Source of the DNA: an uncultured Prevotella sp.
GTDB taxonomy: Bacteria; Bacteroidota; Bacteroidia; Bacteroidales; Bacteroidaceae
Reading direction: 5' to 3'
NCBI GenBank assembly: GCA_900314195.1
Contig: OMUH01000001.1
Span: forward strand, 1-40,503
DNA length: 40,503 nucleotides
The position numbers were made by a program, and so were the translations under genes. Positions within the stretch are counted from its first letter, which is position 1; the number at the start of each line of letters is the position of its first letter. The notes below the pieces were generated by a model that made no database searches, was not told where the DNA came from, and saw only the letters and a list, made by a program, of their open reading frames with translations. This document shows, piece by piece, positions 16,550 to 24,429 of the stretch.

Positions 16550-16795
16550 TATCTACGTAAGGCAAGTTCTATTTCCAATGTGCATGTAAAAAAATCAGTA
16601 TCACCGTTACTTGATGCCGAGGCCGTAAGGGTTGTCACTGCTATGCCTAAATGGAACCCAGGCATAAACAACGGTAAGCCGGTAAGAGTCACATTTGACT
16701 TGACTGTATCATTCAAAATACCTAAAGAAAATAAAAGGAAATGCAGGATGAGTTTCATCCGGCATTTCCTTTTATTTTTATATTTTCCTGATTAA
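16550..16795 (+). pseudogene. 5'-truncated C-terminal domain of a TonB protein
   Basis: The plus frame encodes SSISNVHVKKSVSPLLDAEA followed by VRVVTAMPKWNPGINNGKPV and RVTFDLTVSF, which is the conserved C-terminal domain of Bacteroidota TonB energy transducers (family motif LD-x-EA-xRVV-x2-MPKW-x-PG). The recognisable part covers about 16565-16715. The transmembrane anchor, proline-rich linker and start of the C-terminal domain are missing, and upstream sequence is replaced by repeat copy B. The reading frame runs past the normal end and through the terminator hairpin. An ATG exists at 16469, but it lies in repeat sequence. It is most likely a remnant; expression as a small soluble TonB fragment cannot be excluded. 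Confidence 0.7.
16728..16780. terminator. Bidirectional terminator between the tonB remnant and yebC
   Basis: AAATAAAAGGAAATGC (ending 16744) pairs with GCATTTCCTTTTATTT (from 16762), with a further GGATG/CATCC pairing inside the loop. T-runs follow on both strands. It would end yebC transcripts (minus) and those of the tonB remnant (plus). Confidence 0.8.
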
Positions 16796-16811
16796 TTATC
16801 AGAAATAACAA

Positions 16812-17558
16812 TTACTCTTCTGAAGCGTCAACGTCAGCAGGCTTCATATTTGTGTAGACATTCTGCACGTCATCGAAGTCTTCAAGCTTCTCAACCATCT
16901 TGTCTATGGTCTCACGCTGCTCGTCTGTTACATCCTTAAGGTCGTTGGGGATATAAGTGAACTCAGCTGAAGTAATCTCATAGCCATTGTCCTCAAGATG
17001 CTTCTGAACATCGCCGAAGCTCTTCGGATCAGCATAGATGGTAATTTCGCCTGACTCATCGTCAACGTCATACTCCTCTTCCACTCCATAGTCAATGAAC
17101 TCAAGAATGAAATCATCCATGTCCATGCCGTCTTTTTTATTGAAAGTGAACACAGCCTTATGATCAAATAGGAAGCTGAGCGAACCGGTTGTTCCAAGAT
17201 TACCGTTATATTTATTGAACACTGAGCGAACGTCAGCAACAGTGCGGGTTGTATTGTCGGTAAGCGTATCAACAAGAATTGCTATTCCGTGAGGACCGTA
17301 TCCCTCGTAAGTAACTTCCTTATAATCACTGGTATCCTTACCCATAGCGTTTTTAATGGCACGGGTAATGTTATCCTTAGGCATGTTCTCACGCTTACAG
17401 GTAGCGATGATGGCACGCAGACGTGGGTTATTCTCCGGCTCAGGGCCGCCTGCTTTTACGGCAATGGCAATCTCCTTGCCTAATTTCGTAAACGTACGGG
17501 CCATGTGTCCCCATCTCTTAAGCTTTGTAGCCTTTCTGTATTCAAATGCTCTTCCCAT
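16812..17558 (-). CDS. YebC/PmpR family protein
   Basis: The 248-residue protein is a full-length YebC-family member. It starts MGRAFEYRKATKLKRWGHMA, the typical Bacteroidota form, and includes FTKLGKEIAIAVKAGG, NPRLRAIIATCKRENMPKDN and TYEGYGPHGIAILVDTLTDN. Family members have been described as DNA-binding transcription regulators (PmpR) and, more recently, as ribosome-associated factors helping translation of difficult sequences. The sequence alone does not choose between these. The C-terminus is acidic (PADVDASEE). It is 55 bp downstream of pheT on the same strand with no promoter seen in the gap, so a pheT-yebC transcript is likely. Confidence 0.93.
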   Translation of the reverse strand: MGRAFEYRKATKLKRWGHMARTFTKLGKEIAIAVKAGGPEPENNPRLRAIIATCKRENMPKDNITRAIKNAMGKDTSDYKEVTYEGYGPHGIAILVDTLTDNTTRTVADVRSVFNKYNGNLGTTGSLSFLFDHKAVFTFNKKDGMDMDDFILEFIDYGVEEEYDVDDESGEITIYADPKSFGDVQKHLEDNGYEITSAEFTYIPNDLKDVTDEQRETIDKMVEKLEDFDDVQNVYTNMKPADVDASEE

Positions 17559-17613
17559 AGGAAACTAATATATTATAAAATCTGTTGTTTAAAAATGTAC
17601 CTATAAAATTCTG

Positions 17614-20082
17614 TTATCTCAGTTCAGCATTCAGCTTGTCTTTCAGCTGTTTCACTATCTTTTGCATTATGGCATCAATAGCCTTGTCGGTAAGGGTCTT
17701 GCTGTCGTCCTGAAGAACAAAGTTAACGGCATAGCTCTTCTTGCCTTCCGGAAGACTTTCTCCCTCATAAACATCGAACAGCTCAACACGTCTGAGAAGT
17801 TTCTTTTCTGCATGACGCGCAATTTGCTCAATATCGGCAAAAGAAACCTGTTTGTCAACAAGAAGCGCAAGGTCGCGGCTCACAGCCGGATATTTGCTTA
17901 TCTCCTTGAACAGCAGCTGTTTCTTGTCAGCCATGCGCATCATTGCCTGCCAGTCTATGTCTGCATAGAACACTGTCTGATGCAAACCGACCGCCTTTAG
18001 AGCTGCCGCGCTGAGAATTCCGGCCTCGGCAATCAGCTTGCCCTGGCGTGTTTCATAGCGCAAGGCTGACTCAAAGATATTATTGTCTGACGCCTTTACA
18101 CTCAGCTCACTCTGAGCAATACCCACTCTGCGGAATATATTCTCCACATATGCCTTCAGCTCATAGAAAGAACTGTCTTCATCAGGATGTATCCATGAGC
18201 CCTGCACGCGCTTGCCGGTCAGCCACAAAGCAAGATGATAGTCCTGTGCGTATGCTTTGATGGGCTGTTCTGCCGTACGCTTGGCCTCATCAAACTTATA
18301 GACATTGCCGAACTCGAAGAAACGAAGGTTGTGTGCCTTACGGTTCACATTGCGCACGATGCTCTCCAAACCACCGAAAAGGAGTGTCTGACGCATCACA
18401 CCGAGGTCGGCAGAAAGCGGATTCATAACCTTAACAGTGTTTGCCCAGGAATAATTGTTCCACTTGTCATGCTCATAATAAGCAGAACGGGTCAGAGAAT
18501 TGTTGAGAATTTCATTGAAGCCGCAGCCGACAAGCTGCTCAGAGATTATCTGTTCAACATGATAATCATGGTCTGCCGTGCCCTGAACGGTGAGCGATGA
18601 CTTCAGCTGTGTTGGTATTTCTATGTTGTTATAGCCATAGATACGCAGAATGTCCTCCACTACATCGCACGGACGCTGCACGTCTACACGATACGGCGGA
18701 ACAAGAAGGTCTAGTCCGTTCTCGTCTTCACTGACAATCTTCATCTCAAGGCTCTTGGCGATGTTCTTTATTGTGTCATGGCCAAGTTGTTTGCCTATCA
18801 GACGGTCACAGTATTCATAGTTAATCCTGACAGGGAAATCTTTTATCGGCTCAGGATAAACATCCTTTATCTGCATTGACACCTTTCCGCCTGCAAGTTC
18901 CCTGCAAAGAATGGCTGCCTGCTTGAGGGCATATATCTGTCCGTTCGGGTCGACACCGCGTTCGAAACGATAACTGGCGTCAGTGCTCAGGCCATGACGG
19001 CGTGCCGACTTGCGTATCCATGTAGGATGGAAATAAGCGCTTTCCAAGACAACGTTTTTCGTCGTCTCGTATGTGCCGCTGCCCTTACCGCCGAAGATAC
19101 CGGCAATACACATAGGCTCCTCGGCATTGCAGATGCTGAGGTCGTGCTCGCCTAGAATATGCTTCTCGCCGTCGAGGGTGACAAACTCCGTGCCCTCAGG
19201 CTGAGTGCGCACAACAATCTTATGGCCTTTCACCATGTCTGCATCGAAGCAGTGCATAGGCTGCCCGTAAGCCATCATGATATAGTTGGTAATATCTACT
19301 ATATTATTAATAGGCCTAAGCCCTATCACCGTCAGCTTGTCACGAAGCCACTTAGGACTTTCCTTAACATCGCAGTCTGTAATGCTCACACAGGCATAAC
19401 GCTTGCAGGCATCTGTGTTTTCTATGTCAACGTCTATGGGCAGGTCTTCATTGTCAACAGTAAACTCAGAACAATCAGGACGGTGCAGACTTGTCTTATA
19501 TCCGTTCTGCAAAAGCCATGCATAAAGGTCACGCGCAACGCCGTAATGGCCGAGCGCATCGGCACGGTTTGCAGTGATGTCTATTTCTATCACCCAGTCG
19601 CTTTCAAGATGATAGTATTCTGCAGCGGGCTGGCCCACCTTAGCGTCTTCAGGCAGGACTATTATTCCGGAATGATCTGTTCCGACGCCAATCTCATCTT
19701 CAGCACATATCATGCCATAAGAATCAACGCCGCGAAGACGTGATTTCTTTATAGTGAATTCTTTGTCGCCGTCATAAAGCACGCAGCCAAGATCGGCAAC
19801 GATGACCTTTTCACCTGCAGCAACGTTTGCAGCGCCGCACACTATCTGCTGCGGCTCACCTTTTCCAAGATCAACGGTAGTAATATGAAGATGGTCAGAG
19901 TTTGGATGCTGCTCGCAAGTAAGCACCTTTCCTACATAAAGTCCCCTCAGGCCACCTTTTATGGTTTCAACCTCTTCGAGAGCGTCTACCTCAAGACCTG
20001 TCGAAGTGAGGGCATCGGCTGTCTGTTGCGGAGTAAGATCAAAGTCAACATACTCCTTCAGCCATTTATAAGAAACTTTCAT
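17614..20082 (-). CDS. pheT: Phenylalanine--tRNA ligase subunit beta
   Basis: This is the beta subunit of the alpha2-beta2 phenylalanyl-tRNA synthetase, which charges tRNA-Phe in the cytoplasm. The 822 residues show the standard order: an N-terminal segment MKVSYKWLKEYVDFDLTPQQ; an EMAP-like tRNA-binding domain (about 40-150, with VLTCEQHPNSDHLHI); the B3/B4 editing region (about 215-385, with RPINNIVDITNYIMMAYGQP); B5 (about 410-480); the catalytic-like core with RFFEFGNVY; and a C-terminal ferredoxin-fold anticodon-binding domain (about 730-822, SKYPAVSRDLALLVD). The alpha subunit gene pheS is not in the window, so the two subunits are encoded apart. The promoter overlaps a terminator hairpin. 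Confidence 0.97.
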   Translation of the reverse strand: MKVSYKWLKEYVDFDLTPQQTADALTSTGLEVDALEEVETIKGGLRGLYVGKVLTCEQHPNSDHLHITTVDLGKGEPQQIVCGAANVAAGEKVIVADLGCVLYDGDKEFTIKKSRLRGVDSYGMICAEDEIGVGTDHSGIIVLPEDAKVGQPAAEYYHLESDWVIEIDITANRADALGHYGVARDLYAWLLQNGYKTSLHRPDCSEFTVDNEDLPIDVDIENTDACKRYACVSITDCDVKESPKWLRDKLTVIGLRPINNIVDITNYIMMAYGQPMHCFDADMVKGHKIVVRTQPEGTEFVTLDGEKHILGEHDLSICNAEEPMCIAGIFGGKGSGTYETTKNVVLESAYFHPTWIRKSARRHGLSTDASYRFERGVDPNGQIYALKQAAILCRELAGGKVSMQIKDVYPEPIKDFPVRINYEYCDRLIGKQLGHDTIKNIAKSLEMKIVSEDENGLDLLVPPYRVDVQRPCDVVEDILRIYGYNNIEIPTQLKSSLTVQGTADHDYHVEQIISEQLVGCGFNEILNNSLTRSAYYEHDKWNNYSWANTVKVMNPLSADLGVMRQTLLFGGLESIVRNVNRKAHNLRFFEFGNVYKFDEAKRTAEQPIKAYAQDYHLALWLTGKRVQGSWIHPDEDSSFYELKAYVENIFRRVGIAQSELSVKASDNNIFESALRYETRQGKLIAEAGILSAAALKAVGLHQTVFYADIDWQAMMRMADKKQLLFKEISKYPAVSRDLALLVDKQVSFADIEQIARHAEKKLLRRVELFDVYEGESLPEGKKSYAVNFVLQDDSKTLTDKAIDAIMQKIVKQLKDKLNAELR

Positions 20083-20120
20083 TATATATAATGTGTTTTT
20101 GTAATCATGTGAAAACTATG

Positions 20121-20151
20121 CAAAATTACAAAAAAACTGATTTTTCTCAAA
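20121..20151 (-). promoter_or_regulatory. Promoter of pheT
   Basis: On the minus strand the -7 box is TAATTTTG (20128-20121) and the -33 TTTG is at 20151-20148, with a 19-bp spacer. The -33 lies in the loop of the hairpin at 20131-20169 and the spacer overlaps one arm. The leader would be about 30 nt. Confidence 0.7.
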
Positions 20152-20169
20152 AGGAAAAATCAGTTTTTT
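20131..20169 (-). terminator. Hairpin terminator overlapping the pheT promoter
   Basis: AAAAAACTGATTTTTC (20131-20146) and GAAAAATCAGTTTTTT (20154-20169) form a perfect 16-bp stem with a 7-nt loop, and the arms themselves end in A/T runs. It could end transcripts coming from gltA. It is symmetrical, so it may work in both directions. Confidence 0.7.
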
Positions 20170-20352
20170 ATATTATGAATATCCGCAATCATCCAAACTG
20201 CCTCTTTCATTTGCAACAGCCGTACACTATGCCGGCCATATATCAGGTGTAAGAACGACCCTGTAGATTAATTCGGGCTCAGTAAAGAACCGAGTCGGGA
20301 AGCCATCAAAGCTTCACCTAAAACACGACATTTATTTCAGTCAGATAATTTT
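20170..20352. other. Unassigned stretch between gltA and pheT
   Basis: No open frame or RNA family was recognised. Small pairings are possible on the minus strand, for example CTCGGT with ACTGAG around 20285-20305 and GAAGC with GCTTC around 20298-20320. It could be the 3' untranslated part of gltA or hold a small RNA. Nothing decisive is visible. Confidence 0.4.
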
Positions 20353-20418
20353 TTATCACCATGGTGATAAAAAATTATCATCCCTGTGATAAAAAATTAT
20401 CACCAGCGTGATAAATTA
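20353..20418. repeat. Three tandem 22-bp palindromes (TTATCAC-N4-GTGATAA)
   Basis: The units at 20353-20374, 20375-20396 and 20397-20418 each hold TTATCA(C/T), four variable bases (CATG, CCCT, CAGC), GTGATAA and an AT spacer. The stems are conserved and the loops differ. The array ends 6 bp from the gltA stop codon. On the minus strand the first two hairpins are each followed by TTTT. It may be a multiple terminator, an mRNA-end stabiliser, or a protein-binding array with a two-helical-turn period. Confidence 0.85.
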
Positions 20419-20423
20419 TGTCT

Positions 20424-21770
20424 TTACCGCTTGTCAATAGGCACATATTCCTTCGGCTCAAGAATATTCTTGTAAGCCGGACGTATAATGCGGCGGCCCT
20501 CGAAATTAAGTTCCTCTATGCGGTGCGCCGTCCAGCCTACGATACGTGCCATGGCAAAGATAGGCGTATAAATTTCCTGCGGCAGACCTATCATCTCATA
20601 AATAAAGCCGGAATAGAAATCAAGATTGGCACAGGCCGGTTTATTGGTCTTGCGATGTGCCATAAGACATTTTATACCCTCCTGCTCTATCAGCTTAAGA
20701 AATTCATATTCTTCCTCGCGTCCTTTCTCCTTGGCAAGCTCACCGGCCAGCTTCTTCAGTTCTACGGCACGCGGATCGCTCATCGTGTAGACGGCATGTC
20801 CGATACCGTAAATCAGTCCGGTCTTGTCGTATGCCTCCTTGTTAAGCATCCGGTTAAGATATGTGTCAAGCTCATCGATGTTATGCCAGTCTTTTATTGC
20901 ATCTTTCAGATGATGGAACATATTGATAACCTTTATATTGGCACCACCGTGCAACGGGCCTTTCAGCGAACCGATGCCCGCAGCTATCGAGCTGTAGGTG
21001 TCTGTCCGCGTCGACGATGTCACGCGAACGGTAAACGTTGAGTTGTTACCTCCGCCGTGCTCTGCCTGGATAATAAGCAGCAGGTCGAGCATTCGTGCGT
21101 CAAGCTCCGTATAGTTGGTATGCTTCAGCATGTAAAGGAAGTTTTCGGCTATTCCCATATTCTCGCGCGGATGACGGATATGCAGGCTACGTCCCTGCAC
21201 GCTGTGTCTGTAGATGTTGTAAGCGTATGCCACAATAGTGGGGAATTTTGCTATCAGCTCAATGCTCTGCCTCATGAGGTTATCACGCGAAATGTCATCG
21301 GGGTTCGGATCGAACGTGTACATCTCAAGCACACAGCGCGCAAGAATGTTCATGATGTTAGAGCCTTCAAGGTCTATGATGTGCACAATGGTGCGATGGT
21401 CAAGCGGCATATTGTCGTTAAGCAGCTCGCGGAAAGCCTCAAGTTCCTCCTTGTCAGGCAGTTCGCCAGAGAGCAGCAGATAGGCAATCTCCTCAAAGCC
21501 GAAACGTTTTTCCTTCAGCAAAGGAGAGACAAGCTGGTCAAGCTCATAGCCGCGGTAATAAAGCTTGCCGGGACAAGGACGCAGCTTTCCGTCGTCACCG
21601 CGCTCATAACCAACCACATTACCTATATTAGTCAGTCCGACGAGCACGCCCGAACCGTCTTCATTACGCAATCCGCGCTTTACGCCATACTGCGTAAAGG
21701 CCTCCTTTGGAATTTTGCACGTATTCTTTACCGCGTCACTTAACTTATATATAAGATATTCTTTCTTCAT
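20424..21770 (-). CDS. gltA: Citrate synthase
   Basis: This enzyme condenses acetyl-CoA and oxaloacetate to citrate. The 448-residue protein carries the family's catalytic and binding histidines and aspartate in recognisable blocks: AEHGGGNNSTFTVR (His near 238), GPLHGGANIKV (His near 274), GIGHAVYTMSDPRA (His near 325) and NLDFYSGF (Asp near 385). The N-terminal third includes GVKRGLRNEDGSGVLVGLT and KLYYRGYELDQLV, as in the longer citrate synthases of Bacteroidota. It follows the aconitase gene by 114 bp on the same strand, so citrate formation and isomerisation are encoded together, probably feeding 2-oxoglutarate and glutamate synthesis. The expected third partner, isocitrate dehydrogenase, is not between or next to them. 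Its 3' end abuts three tandem palindromes. Confidence 0.95.
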   Translation of the reverse strand: MKKEYLIYKLSDAVKNTCKIPKEAFTQYGVKRGLRNEDGSGVLVGLTNIGNVVGYERGDDGKLRPCPGKLYYRGYELDQLVSPLLKEKRFGFEEIAYLLLSGELPDKEELEAFRELLNDNMPLDHRTIVHIIDLEGSNIMNILARCVLEMYTFDPNPDDISRDNLMRQSIELIAKFPTIVAYAYNIYRHSVQGRSLHIRHPRENMGIAENFLYMLKHTNYTELDARMLDLLLIIQAEHGGGNNSTFTVRVTSSTRTDTYSSIAAGIGSLKGPLHGGANIKVINMFHHLKDAIKDWHNIDELDTYLNRMLNKEAYDKTGLIYGIGHAVYTMSDPRAVELKKLAGELAKEKGREEEYEFLKLIEQEGIKCLMAHRKTNKPACANLDFYSGFIYEMIGLPQEIYTPIFAMARIVGWTAHRIEELNFEGRRIIRPAYKNILEPKEYVPIDKR

Positions 21771-21884
21771 TGTTTAAAATTCCTGTTTTAATTAAAAAAA
21801 TAAATACATCAGTGGCCAGCCATACATGCCTCCAAAGGAGGCTCATCTCGGAATATACAAACGTAAAATACGTTTCGAGGCGAG

Positions 21885-24164
21885 CTATGCCAGCGCTGTG
21901 GCCTTGGCATAGTTCAGAGCTGAGCCGGCCTTGAACCAAGCTATCTGAGTGTCGTTGTAAGTGTGTGAGGCCTGGAAGCTGTCCTCCGTACCGTCGCTGT
22001 GCTTAAGTACAACGGTAAGATTGTGTCCCGGCTTGAAGTCTTTCAGTCCGACAACAGATATACGGTCGTCTTCACGCACCTTTGCGTAATCATCCTTGTT
22101 GACAAACGTCAAAGCAAGCATACCTTGTTTTTTAAGGTTTGTCTCGTGAATACGCGCAAAGCTCTTGGCAAGGATTACCTTAACGTTGAGGAAGCGAGGT
22201 TCCATTGCTGCATGTTCGCGGCTCGAGCCCTCACCATAGTTGTCTTCTGCCACTACTATGGAGTTTATGCCCTTTGCCTTATAATCCTTGGCTGCCGATG
22301 ACACCTCTTTATATTGTCCGTCAAGCTGGTCCTTAACTTTATTGCTCTCACAGTTGAATGCGTTTACAGCACCCATGAGCAGGTTGTCGGAAATGTTCTG
22401 AAGATGCCCGCGGAATTTCAGCCACGGTCCGGCCATGGAGATATGGTCTGTTGTGCATTTGCCCTGTGTCTTTATAAGCAGCGGCATGTCGGTATAGTCA
22501 TTTCCGTCCCATGCTGCAAACGGCTCGAGCTTCTGCAGGCGGTTGCTGTCCGGACGGATTACAACCTCTATATTCTTATGCTCGTCACTTGGCGGCAGGA
22601 ATCCCTTGTCATCAACATCGAAGCCTTTCGGCGGGAAGTCAAAGCCCTTGGGCTCATCAAGCATCACGGCATTGCCGTCGCGGTCGGTAAGCGCGTCAGT
22701 GGCCGGGTTGAAGTCAAGGCGTCCGGCTATGGCCAGCGCCGTTGTCATCTCCGGAGAGCCGATGAACGCATACGTGTTCGGGTTCTGGTCAGCACGGCGG
22801 CGGAAGTTCCGGTTGAACGATGTCACAATGGCGTTCTTGCGGTTGTTGTCATCGGTATGACGGTGCCACTGTCCTATGCACGGTCCGCAGGCGTTTGTCA
22901 TGATTAACGCGCCGATACGCTCGAAATCAGCTATGATGCCATCGCGCTTGGCTGTATAGTAAATCTGCTCGGAGCCCGGGTTAATGATAAGCTGTCCCTT
23001 TACTGGGATGTTCTTCTCGTAAGCCTGACGGGCCACACTTGCCGCGCGTGCCAGGTCCTGATAGCTTGAGTTTGTGCAGCTTCCGACGAGGCCCACCTCA
23101 ACAGTCATCGGATAATCGTTTGCCGGACCCTTAGCGCGCATGTGGCTTATCGGCGTAGCGGCATCAGGCGTGAACGGACCGTTAAGGTGCGGCTCAACCT
23201 TAGAGAGGTCTATCTCTACAATCTGGTCGAAATACATTTCCGGATGCTCATACACATCATCATCGGCACGCAGGTTGGCGGCATTGGCGCCGGCCATAAC
23301 GGCAAGCTCCTCGCGGCCCGTCTTGCGGAGATATTCCGATGCATTGTTGTCATACGGGAAGATGCTGCACGTTGCGCCCAGCTCGGCGCCCATGTTGCAG
23401 ATGGTAGCCTTTCCGGTGGTTGAGATATACTTCAGTCCGTCGCCGAAGTATTCAAGGATGGCATTTGTGCCGCCCTTGACGGTCAGAATACCGAGTATCT
23501 CAAGAATGACATCCTTCGGTGCGGCCCATCCTGTCAGCTTTCCGGTCAGACGCACGCCAATTAGACGCGGCATCTTCAATTCCCACGGCTGTCCGGTGAG
23601 CACGTCAACGGCATCGGCACCGCCCACGCCAACTGCCACCATTCCCATGCCGCCGGCATTAGGTGTGTGTGAGTCTGTGCCTACCATCATGCCGCCAGGG
23701 AAAGCATAGTTTTCGAGCACCACCTGATGGATTATGCCGGCACCGGGGCCCCAGAAACCGATATGGTATTTCTGCGACACCGACTTCAGAAAATCATACA
23801 CCTCCTTGTTCTGCTCACGGGCTGCCGGAAGGTCTTTGTCAGCACCAAGATCAGCCTTAATCAAATGGTCACAGTGAACAGACGCCGGAACAGCCACTCT
23901 GTCCTTGCCGGCATTCATAAACTGCAGCAGAGCCATCTGAGCCGTGGCATCCTGCATGGCTACACGGTTCGGACGGAAATCAACATATTCAACGCCACGC
24001 TTGTAAGGGTGCAACTGTGAAAAATCATACAGATGCGTGTAAAGCACTTTCTCTGCATACGTAAGCGGACGTTTCAAGGCCTGCCGCACTTTTTCAATGT
24101 TACCGGAATAGGAAGCGTAAAAGCTTCTGAGCATTTCAATATCCAAAATCATAGATCTGTTCAC
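21885..24164 (-). CDS. Aconitate hydratase
   Basis: This enzyme isomerises citrate to isocitrate through cis-aconitate using a [4Fe-4S] cluster. At 759 residues it has the mitochondrial-type aconitase layout. The substrate and cluster region includes [20 protein letters not shown], and the three cluster cysteines lie in [11 protein letters not shown] and ACGPCIGQW. The swivelling C-terminal domain carries [20 protein letters not shown], with the active-site SSREHAA. An N-terminal [18 protein letters not shown] precedes the family start; the shorter ATG five codons on (MILDIEML) is also possible. A -7 element lies 23 bp upstream. The gene is the first of an acn-gltA unit. Confidence 0.95.
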   Translation of the reverse strand: MNRSMILDIEMLRSFYASYSGNIEKVRQALKRPLTYAEKVLYTHLYDFSQLHPYKRGVEYVDFRPNRVAMQDATAQMALLQFMNAGKDRVAVPASVHCDHLIKADLGADKDLPAAREQNKEVYDFLKSVSQKYHIGFWGPGAGIIHQVVLENYAFPGGMMVGTDSHTPNAGGMGMVAVGVGGADAVDVLTGQPWELKMPRLIGVRLTGKLTGWAAPKDVILEILGILTVKGGTNAILEYFGDGLKYISTTGKATICNMGAELGATCSIFPYDNNASEYLRKTGREELAVMAGANAANLRADDDVYEHPEMYFDQIVEIDLSKVEPHLNGPFTPDAATPISHMRAKGPANDYPMTVEVGLVGSCTNSSYQDLARAASVARQAYEKNIPVKGQLIINPGSEQIYYTAKRDGIIADFERIGALIMTNACGPCIGQWHRHTDDNNRKNAIVTSFNRNFRRRADQNPNTYAFIGSPEMTTALAIAGRLDFNPATDALTDRDGNAVMLDEPKGFDFPPKGFDVDDKGFLPPSDEHKNIEVVIRPDSNRLQKLEPFAAWDGNDYTDMPLLIKTQGKCTTDHISMAGPWLKFRGHLQNISDNLLMGAVNAFNCESNKVKDQLDGQYKEVSSAAKDYKAKGINSIVVAEDNYGEGSSREHAAMEPRFLNVKVILAKSFARIHETNLKKQGMLALTFVNKDDYAKVREDDRISVVGLKDFKPGHNLTVVLKHSDGTEDSFQASHTYNDTQIAWFKAGSALNYAKATALA

Positions 24165-24186
24165 TTAAAAAAATTATATTCTTTTG

Positions 24187-24194
24187 CAAAGATA
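24187..24194 (-). promoter_or_regulatory. -7 element upstream of the aconitase gene
   Basis: TATCTTTG on the minus strand fits TAnnTTTG, 23 bp from the start codon at 24164. A TTG at 24221-24219 is 24 bp further up, longer than usual, so the -33 is weak. Confidence 0.5.
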
Positions 24195-24343
24195 CAAATA
24201 TTATTTTAAAAAGATAACCAACATACCACACTTTTATGCAATCTGCAATCATTTTCCGCATTTTTTATCCGAAATGACAAAATAAGTAAATATTCATTCA
24301 AAAATAAAAATAATATTTATGCAGTTCCAGAATAAACAAACAA

Positions 24344-24387
24344 CGGCGGAGCGCTGTTTTCCGAATGAGGAAATCAGCACTCCGCCG
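24344..24387 (-). terminator. Terminator after the GH43 gene (end of the PUL)
   Basis: CGGCGGAGCGCTGTTTTCC (24344-24362) pairs with GGAAATCAGCACTCCGCCG (24369-24387) with few mismatches. On the minus strand the stem is followed by TTGTTTGTTTATT. It lies about 43 bp after the GH43 stop. Confidence 0.8.
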
Positions 24388-24429
24388 GTAATTATAAAAA
24401 TTGTTTGTAAATCTGTTCTGAGCAGCGTT

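Noticed and set aside
16447..16758. A minus-strand frame ending MRTATMAAACMLATFAF
   Set aside because: It is antisense to the tonB tail, and its end is the repeat core read in reverse. Similar short peptides arise from copies A and C, so it is a by-product of the repeat.
20353..20418. CRISPR array
   Set aside because: There are three 22-bp units with only 4 variable bases each and no spacers of usual length, and no cas gene is present.
20083..20423. A T-box-type leader for pheT
   Set aside because: No T-box core sequence or specifier-loop arrangement was seen, T-boxes are not expected in Bacteroidota, and the predicted pheT leader is only about 30 nt.
21745..21939. A short minus-strand frame between acn and gltA as an icd remnant
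   Set aside because: It overlaps the acn end in another frame and has no isocitrate dehydrogenase resemblance.
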